From positions 100,323,967 through 100,387,966 of the forward strand of contig OX422216.1 of NCBI GenBank assembly GCA_949130495.1: 64,000 bases of DNA, written 5' to 3'. The DNA is from Sambucus nigra. Taxonomy: Eukaryota; Streptophyta; Magnoliopsida; Dipsacales; Adoxaceae. Numbering within the stretch: position 1 is the first letter of the stretch; every line of letters starts with the position of its first letter. The notes under the pieces were generated by a model. That model saw nothing but the letters and a program-made list of their open reading frames with translations. It did no database searches and was not told the origin of the DNA. Position numbers and translations under genes: made by a program. This document shows positions 57,336-64,000 of the stretch, one piece after another.

Positions 57336-57824
57336 CCCTGCCTTTACGTACTTGTCGATGATTCTCCTCGGTATGAAACAACTCTCTGTTGGGTGCTGGA
57401 TCTTTCGATGGACCTAGCAATAATTGGGATATGCCCTTGTTGCCGCATCGAGTTCCCCAACGGGAATGCCCTTTGGTTCGTAGACCGTTCCTCCTTGGAC
57501 CATTGCATTGTAACAGCTAACAACCTCCTCTACTGTACAAGGAAATGGTGGTTAATCCTCCCTGTCTCTTCCAAACTTCCTCTTATTGTCCTTCTTCGGC
57601 ACCTTGCCCCCATATCCTCCCTCGGTGTACCCTACCCGCAGGGGCTGAGACCTCCCCCCTATAGGTTGTATCGACTGCCTAAACATCATGGTTACCACCA
57701 CCGAATTTAGTCGTACCACCAAGGAAATATTTCTTGCCGCTCTTAAGAACGCCAAAAAAGTCCCCTCACGCATTTTATTAATAAGATGACAAATGTACTC
57801 ACGAAGTAGTCCCTCCGTACATAT

Positions 57825-58664
57825 CTATAATAACTTGGACTCTTTGGCCTTCTCCCTCACATCGAGGGAACTTTCCCTGAACCTTCGAATGTATGAAACC
57901 ACTTCTTTCCCGGGTCGTTTCTTCTCCCTCCCCAGTTGGGTCAAAGTAAATTCATCTTCCGTCGGAAAGAACTTCTGGACGAACAAAACATGCATCTCCT
58001 CCCATGTAGAAATGCTTTTGGGAGCCAAATGAGAATACCACGTATATGCTTTATCGGTTAAGGATTTAGAAAACTCCCTCCACCTGAGCTTCTTATTATT
58101 ATAATGTTCCCCCAAGTGTTCAACGAAGCGCTTAATGTGCTCCTTCAGGTTTCCACCTTTCCCTGTGTATTTTTCAAAAATAGGAGGAATATAGTCCTTT
58201 CGATAGGGCTCATCGTTGTATTCCTGGGGATAAGGTGTCCGAAAGTCATCATAAAACGAAGAAACCTCACCAGCAGATTGCGAGGAAGCTTGAATAAACT
58301 TCAGGATCTCTTTCTGCATTTCCTTCCTCATTTCCTCCATGGGTGATGCTACTGGGGCACCAACCAACGAAACCGTGGGCTAAGTGCCCGTTGCAGCTGG
58401 AACAATCGTCACAATTGGGGCCGGTTATACTCCTGATGTTCCCATGTCTAGATTCACAAGAGAGGGTATCCTCGCTGGGACTGTTCCCGTTACACCTGCA
58501 CTCGATGGGGCCGTTGGGGCTACTCCTGGTGTTACGAAGGAATTGTCTTCAAATCCTCCCAACACCATTGAAGCTACCGGAGTTTGCAAAAACTCATAAT
58601 ACTTACTCATGAGGAGTGCCACCTGAGTGGGTACCAACCCTGCACTCGTGGAAGCTTGTGTCAC
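57825..58664 (-). pseudogene. gag: gag of the minus-strand Tat fragment
   Basis: The frame starts at about 58664 (MTQASTSAGLVPTQVALLMS), just at the edge of unassigned DNA. It contains two stops (near 58423 and 58382) and continues as MVGAPVASPMEEMRKEMQKE, then the Gag core with PPIFEKYTGKGGNLKEHIKR, KAYTWYSHLAPKSISTWEEM and VQKFFPTEDEFTL, to about 57825. The C-terminal, RNA-binding part (57340-57825) is too degraded to assign a zinc knuckle. Confidence 0.82.
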
Positions 58665-59812
58665 ACCTTTTTGGAGTATAGTAATGATAAGTTAAATAGG
58701 AACACTAATTATTACTCACTGGACATAAAAACATGACTCAATGAAGATAGACTCGATTTAAACTCACAATTCTCTCCTGTATAACTCAAAAGGTAATAAT
58801 GAACTTTAGAAGTAACTTAGCTAGAGGGAGAGAGTAGTAATCACCCTAGATACACCTTAGCAGGCAACCAAACACACCAACCACCCTCAAGAATCTCTGT
58901 CAAGTATTAAAAGCTTCGTAATAAATGACAATGGTGGGTGTGTAAAACTCTCTCTGGTTCGTAATAATTCTCTCTGATGTATATTATCTCTAGTAATAAC
59001 TTCTGAACTCTCAAAAAGATCATCCAATCCTCAGAGGTCGTTGGAGTCCTTAAATAGCCTCCCACGCCACCCTCGAGGCAACTCCACCATTAATGCATGT
59101 GAAAGACATCCCTCATACTTTATGTCACAAACATTAAATACCTGATGCACTAGTTGTCCCCACGTCATAAACATTAAATGCCAATACATGTCTTTTGCCT
59201 AACCACTGTGTGTCAGGGGGATGTTGTCACAGAGGTAGCTCACCAACTCCCTGACAACCCCAAATACCATGGTGGTTTACTCAAGTTGAGGTCTGACATT
59301 TCCTAGCTAGTTAGTGACATCAGATAAAGTGGATGTGACATTAAGTAAAGGGTTGTTTGGCTCACAACTCAATGTCCGATGGAACTCTAAGCTGCTCCAC
59401 CCGAGGTTCCACGGTAAGGGTCCTTCGGTGTTTTACCAGGTGTACCTAAGATGGACAGGACAAGCCCCAACGGTGCCTCACTTCTCAATCCTCCAAACCA
59501 AGTCCCTCTAAAGTTCCCACGGCGAGGTCATTCGATAGAGTATGAAAGCTCTCTCAGGCCCTACCAAGCCTGGTCTCTCGCGAGTACCATTTGACCTCAC
59601 ACTAAAACTCATTATTATTCTCATTACATCATTACAACCATTATAGCTTATAGTTAATATAAATAAAGATACAATATGACTAACACAACAAGCTAAAGTA
59701 TGAGTTGCCACGCTGAGTTGCCTCGATTTCTTAATCCCAAACACTATTGCTAATAGGGAAATTATCCCTAATCTTAGTATTACCTTTAAGCCCCCTCTAC
59801 AGAAAGAATCTT
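58658..59812. other. Unassigned 1.15 kb between two opposed Tat fragments
   Basis: It begins TGTCACACC at 58658, which looks like an LTR terminus (read on the minus strand it would end GGTGTGACA). It has no convincing gene. The minus-strand frame 59508-59876 has no recognisable motifs and overlaps the integrase fragment to the right. I searched for a 5-bp duplication of GCTTG or its neighbours and found none. A solo LTR or a chimeric junction are both possible. Confidence 0.5.
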
Positions 59813-60436
59813 CTTTCAAATATTCTGTTATGAGCATGGCATCAAGCATCATTTCAGTTCTATGGAATATCCCCAAAGCAAAGGTCAGGTAGAAGCTTCC
59901 AATAAAACGATGCTCAACGTCCTAAAGAAGAGGCTAGAAAGAGGAAAGGGTGCCAGGGTGGATGAGCTCCCTCATGTCTTGTGGACCTACTATAGCACCC
60001 CTAGGAGACCTACTTGGGAAACACCCTTCGCGCTCAGGTTTGTAATAAAAACTATTATCCTTCTTAAAGTAGGCCTCCGTACTATGAGAACTAACTTGGT
60101 TGACCAAGGGCTAAACAACGATGCCTTGCGTACTGAACTTGACTTAGTGGATGAACCAAGGGAGCAGACATGATCAAGCTAACTTTATACCAGCAACAAC
60201 TAGAAAAGTATTACAAATAAGAGATTCAATCTAATAAAATTATAGGTAAGCGATTATGTCCTAAGGAATGTCCTTGACAGTGCAGTAAGACCGTCAGATT
60301 ACAAACCGAGATCAAACTGGGAAGGACCTTTTAAGGTAATCAAGGACGACCTTTAAGGAGCTTCACTTGGAAATGATAGAGGGAAGGGAGATACCAAGAG
60401 CATGTAATGAAACTAATCTCAAGAAGTTCTACTTTT
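59813..60436 (+). pseudogene. pol: Integrase C-terminal half, plus-strand Tat fragment
   Basis: The core end is readable from FQIFCYEHGIKHHFSSMEYP through QSKGQVEASNKTMLNVLKKR (with the catalytic glutamate) and LPHVLWTYYSTPRRPTWETP, in an open frame to 60173. The C-terminal domain follows in a shifted phase (SDYVLRNVLDSAV, NWEGPFKVIKDDL) with a stop, and the product ends NLKKFYF at about 60436. The zinc domain and the first two catalytic aspartates are missing to the left. Confidence 0.82.
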
Positions 60437-61446
60437 AGTCTTTTTAGTCTTTTCCAGTACATTTAGTTTACGTAAATTTTCATTTCAAACTTACGTTGCT
60501 CTCAAGTTATTATTCAACAAAAAAAGGCTTATTGGCTCTTGCATTTCACTTTTGCATATTATATATCTCAATTCTATGTTATGTATATTAATATTATGCA
60601 CCATTTCCATATGATAGCTCTATTCTCTTAACGCTAAGTAGAATCACACTTTGTTACAGTAAGCTGCTCCGCCTACGTTTACCATGGAACTTCCTCACGC
60701 AGAACGGAACTCCTTTGGATTATAATAGGTTATTCAGCTTATTTCAATCAAAGAATATCCTTATGTTGAGTAGGGTTCATAGTAATTATAATAAGCTGTT
60801 AAGTTTATTCCAATTTCTAGAATCCTCAGGTCTTTGTCATAAATAAACACAACAGGCCTCATGAGTTTCCCCGGTGACAACAAAATCCCTACAGGGGATC
60901 CTTAGGCAAAAAGCCAACTTAGGTTGGTCGCCAACTATGTTGGTTATTGAAAACCTGATCGGGTGGAAGGACCATTAACTAGGTGCATTCTTTCCATCAT
61001 ATCACCTACGGCTAAAGGAATGTGACGACATAACCTATAAGGTAAGGAAGATGGAATGATATTTCTAAGGCATATTGGACTGGAAGAATGTTTGACATAA
61101 GTTATCAACTCATTTAGTCGGCGAAAGGACTAAAATGATTAACACTTGTCACTGATTCATTTAGTTGGCAAAGGCCTAAAATGATTAAATACACTAACTT
61201 ATTTAGTCCGTGAAAGTCCCAAAATGATTAATAGTATTATTTGGTCAGCAAAGGTCCTAAATGATTGGTAGGTATCCACTCTTCTTATTCAGCAGCCAAA
61301 ATACAAAAGTAATTATTAATCATATTTAGTTGGTGCTTGATCCAAATATGATACAGTTGATAAACAAACTTTATACATTTTGACAAAAGACTGAAGAGTA
61401 CAATTATACAAAGATATACCAAAGATCATACAAGGACATAAACTAT
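60437..61446. other. Non-coding spacer after pol with degenerate repeats
   Basis: It is A/T-rich without genes. One CCAACTATGTTGGTT hairpin at about 60930 recalls the array at 19064. At 61100-61270 four or five units of about 60 bp contain ATTTAGTC...GACTAAAATGATTAA, again an inverted repeat. Confidence 0.7.
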
Positions 61447-63120
61447 TCATGGGTGGTGAGATGAAAAGTTTGCTATTTGTCTTCTTTGGCCATCGTCCAG
61501 ATTGGGGGAAAACTCTTCCTCAATGCCAGGATCCACCTTAAATTCGTTTAACAACTACTGGGGAATGACATCTAAGGGAAACTACTTCTCGTCCTTCCCA
61601 AAGAGAGTTTGGTGACATGCTAGGTAGTCCGTTTGATACATATACCACGGCTAAGACTCTCAATTCCTTCAGTATTTGAGGGCATTCAACCATCCTTGTT
61701 TGTATGAAACATCCTGGACTTCTTGTAGCCTCACAGGAGCATCCTCCCCTTCTGAATAAGAACCTATCCTGGTGATGTCTCTCTACAGCCAAGATATTAT
61801 AGTGTCCTTCCTCAAAGAATCTTCCCTACTTCAGAGAGCATTTTCTTCATCTCATTGTTCTCAAGATGGACTAACTCGCTAAATTTTCTCACATCCTCAC
61901 TCGACGCGAGCTGGGAATTGAAATTAGAATTCTCCTCTTATATTAAGGAGATGATATCCTCTAAGTCCTAGAGTTCATCCTTCATCTTGGCGATCACCTC
62001 AATTTGTTTCTTCTATGCCTCTATTTTGGCCTTTAATGCCTTTCAAACTTTGATGAATGCTTGACAAGATTTCACGCTCACTCCAAGTCCCAAAATATTT
62101 TTAAGATTCTTAGAGGGAGAAGAAATATCCTCGACAACAAGATGCAAGAATTAAAAGCAAACATGAAGCATAGGGAAAAACTGTAATAGGAAATGGAATT
62201 CATTCATTAATTACCAAATAGAGATAAGCAATAGCCATTACAGTGAAGAAAATAATAAAAGGAAAGAGTAGAAAACTTGAACAAAAGGAAAATGATCATA
62301 ATATACATTGATTTACTCCTTCACCTGCTCGGTTGATTTAGGAGCCTTCCCATTACCTACAAATAGCTAAGCTTACGTGCCGGTGGCCCTAGTTTGGTCA
62401 GAGATGCCTTTACTATGGTCGGATGTAGGACCACCAGCCATAATCTCCTCAATAACGGGGGGAGGACCTGGATTGTATCTCCTAAAGTGTTCGAAGTCAG
62501 AAGGAACTTTCGCTGTGGTAAGTGCTTGGTACTTACCTTTCTTGAAGCTCGCATTTCGAGCATAGGCTATTTGAATTTTAGCATCGTCAGATGCTATGTC
62601 CGATCCTTTCTCGTAGTTGGCATCCTTCATGGAAGGGACCTCATCTTTCAGTTATTTCACCTTCACGGCGAGCCCATCTCTCTCTACGAGTAATAGATTG
62701 TTGGTCATCTTTATTACGGCTATTACCTCAACAGTGGACTTCTTCTTCAACTCATAGGCTGCCCATTCATCTTAAAACTTTTTTTTAACTTCAGTTAACT
62801 CCAAAACCTTATTGGATTGGTCGGTATGACCATCCAAGAAAGTAGAGAAGTCCGTGAGGAACTGCAAAACAAAGTTGAGAAGATACCTGAGCACTCAAAA
62901 CGCAAAACATCTTTAAAGAGAAATAAATGGATAAGAATATTTACCAGAGCCAGAGATTGGTCAGAATGAACAAAAAGCTTATCGATGTCAAGTTTCATTA
63001 ACCTTTCACGGTCAGTAGCAAAAACTACCCCTTTTATGAGGTTGGGGGTAATAGACAGGTTCACGACCACACTTTCGGTCGTAGATACTGGGGAAAGGGA
63101 GGAGATATTGGTTGGGTCCT
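61447..63120 (-). pseudogene. Antisense coding region of the plus-strand Tat fragment
   Basis: On the strand opposite pol, an exon reading TDRERLMKLDIDKLFVHSDQ ends at a donor (CTG|GTAAAT, 62944). An acceptor TTTGCAG opens the next exon at 62861 (FLTDFSTFLDGHTDQSNKVL, then a Lys/Glu-rich coiled coil and PSMKDANYEKGSDIA) with two TAA that fit lost glutamine codons. It ends near 62373. Farther left another stretch ends GQRRQIANFSSHHP with stop at 61447 and has in-frame TAGs. The function is unknown. Position, introns and coiled coil match the antisense genes of the other two Tat elements. Confidence 0.55.
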
Positions 63121-63132
63121 CAATGGACTTTT

Positions 63133-63195
63133 TCTCCTTTTTCTTCTTCTTCTTCTTCTTCTTCTTCTTCTTCTTCTTCTTCTTCTTCTTCTTCT

Positions 63196-63227
<32 letters not shown>

Positions 63228-63276
63228 CTCTTCTTCCTCTTCCTCTTCTTCTTCTTCTTCGTCTTCTTCCTCGTCG

Positions 63277-63308
<32 letters not shown>

Positions 63309-63367
63309 TTCTTCTTCTTCTTCTTCTTCTTCTTCTTCTTCTTCTTCTTCTTCTTCTTCTTCTTCTT

Positions 63368-63448
<81 letters not shown>
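63133..63448. repeat. Compound (TTC)n-(TTA)n microsatellite
   Basis: About 250 bp of TTC with a few TCC, GTC and CTC interruptions (63133-63396), followed by about 50 bp of TTA/ATT. All six frames through it are homopolymers (Phe, Ser, Leu, Lys, Glu, Arg) and should be ignored. It lies upstream of the antisense exon that begins about 63115, so it could encode a poly-Lys or poly-Glu tract if transcribed from the minus strand. Confidence 0.93.
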
Positions 63449-64000
63449 TCACTTCTCCTCCTCTCTCCTCTTCTTATCTCATTCCTCCCTCTCAGCAACC
63501 CTTATTCTAGGGCCAACAGACCTAGAGGAGTCCTCATCAGACTTCGTCAGATCTTTGACCATGGTAGACAGAAACATTTGATCGTCATCATCATCACCTC
63601 CGAATAACAATATTCTCTTAGAAGGGGATATTTGATCTTCCTCCTCTTATTCGAGAGTAAATGAGTGACTATGGATTTAGATCAATCAACATCCTCGTAC
63701 GGATAAAATATCTTAGGGATGTCATCCATCGAGCGAGTAATGAAGGTGGAGGTGGTATTGGTGTACTCAAGAAGATAGGAAGCCGATCGAGGATGTTCAC
63801 CATCAGGCAGTCTCTTTTTTCCAAATCTTCAAGAGGTTAGAAACCTTTATTTGGTGGATCGAAGGTTCCTTGTTCTTATATCGAGCTGCACTCACACAAA
63901 TCAAATATTAATTAGAAAGAAGATCAAGTGGAAAGGAAAAAATGCAATCATTTACAGATAAGACTAATTAGCAACCTATATGAACTTTCCTAGAGTCCGG
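63449..64000. other. End of window, probably antisense coding DNA of the Tat fragment
   Basis: Short minus-strand frames with acidic, Asp/Ser-rich peptides suggest upstream exons of the antisense region, but nothing can be delimited before the window ends. Confidence 0.35.

Larger units (their letters stand above)
50823..58657 (-). mobile_element. Tat-lineage Ty3/gypsy fragment, minus orientation
   Basis: From right to left it reads gag, protease, RT, RNase H, archaeal-type RNase H and integrase, and then a plus-strand (antisense) coding region. No LTR or target duplication was found. The left edge joins the copia fragment at about 50822 and the right edge meets unassigned DNA at about 58658. 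Stops are numerous and many fit C-to-T changes. Sequence motifs differ clearly from the Tat element at 2212-24496, so it is another family. Confidence 0.85.
59813..64000 (+). mobile_element. Tat-lineage Ty3/gypsy fragment, plus orientation, 3' part
   Basis: It starts inside the integrase core, continues through the pol end (60436), a spacer with degenerate hairpin repeats and an antisense, intron-containing coding region, and leaves the window before any LTR. The layout repeats that of the element at 2212-24496. Confidence 0.8.

Noticed and set aside
59508..59876. 122-codon minus-strand frame in the unassigned segment
   Set aside because: No recognisable motif. It runs into the plus-strand integrase fragment, so at least its start is a shadow.
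63061..63581. Poly-Arg, poly-Phe and poly-Ser frames up to 198 codons
   Set aside because: Six-frame readings of the TTC/TTA microsatellite.

Overview
The window is plant nuclear DNA, almost certainly from an angiosperm and probably a eudicot. It is dominated by nested, mostly dead LTR retrotransposons. I see no rRNA, tRNA, CRISPR or bacterial-type operon. The evidence for a plant is Tat-type Ty3/gypsy elements with dual RNase H, Tekay-type chromoviruses, a gag-first Ty1/copia element, GT-AG introns, A/T-rich spacers and long (CT)n, (GT)n and (TTC)n microsatellites.

Layout. 1-2206: A/T-rich non-coding DNA with a possible Helitron terminus. 2212-24496: a Tat element (568/566-bp LTRs, target duplication ACAGA). 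Its gag was split by a Tekay chromovirus at 3884-14085 (3.0-kb and 2.4-kb LTRs, duplication TTATA). After pol the Tat element carries a hairpin-forming tandem repeat array (19064-19609) and then two genes on the opposite strand (19880-21100 and 21323-23509). 24502-25907: what looks like the 5' end of an ordinary host gene on the minus strand, with a coding exon at 25106-25231. The Tat element appears to sit in its intron.

25908-50822: two copies of one copia LTR in inverted orientation. The left copy is broken by a non-autonomous 5.9-kb element (26763-32635, duplication GGATC) that has no polymerase and encodes one unknown protein. The right copy is broken by a second Tekay element (36533-47357, duplication ATAAA). 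Between the two LTR copies lies a truncated relative of the non-autonomous element (33278-35508). The right LTR leads into a degraded copia gag and protease-proximal region (48071-50822).

50823-64000: two more Tat fragments in opposite orientation, one minus (50823-58657) and one plus (59813-64000), separated by 1.15 kb of unassigned DNA. Each again has an antisense, intron-containing coding region and a tandem repeat array.

How the parts work together. In life each autonomous element would make Gag (particle), protease, reverse transcriptase/RNase H and integrase. The Tekay elements add a C-terminal chromodomain-like tail that is thought to steer integration. Every autonomous copy here is inactivated by stops, indels or truncation. 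Many of the stops look like C-to-T changes, as expected for methylated, silenced DNA. The most interesting signals are the intron-bearing antisense genes of the Tat elements, their hairpin arrays, an 18-bp periodic array in the Tat LTR, and a TTCGAA palindrome array in the Tekay LTRs.
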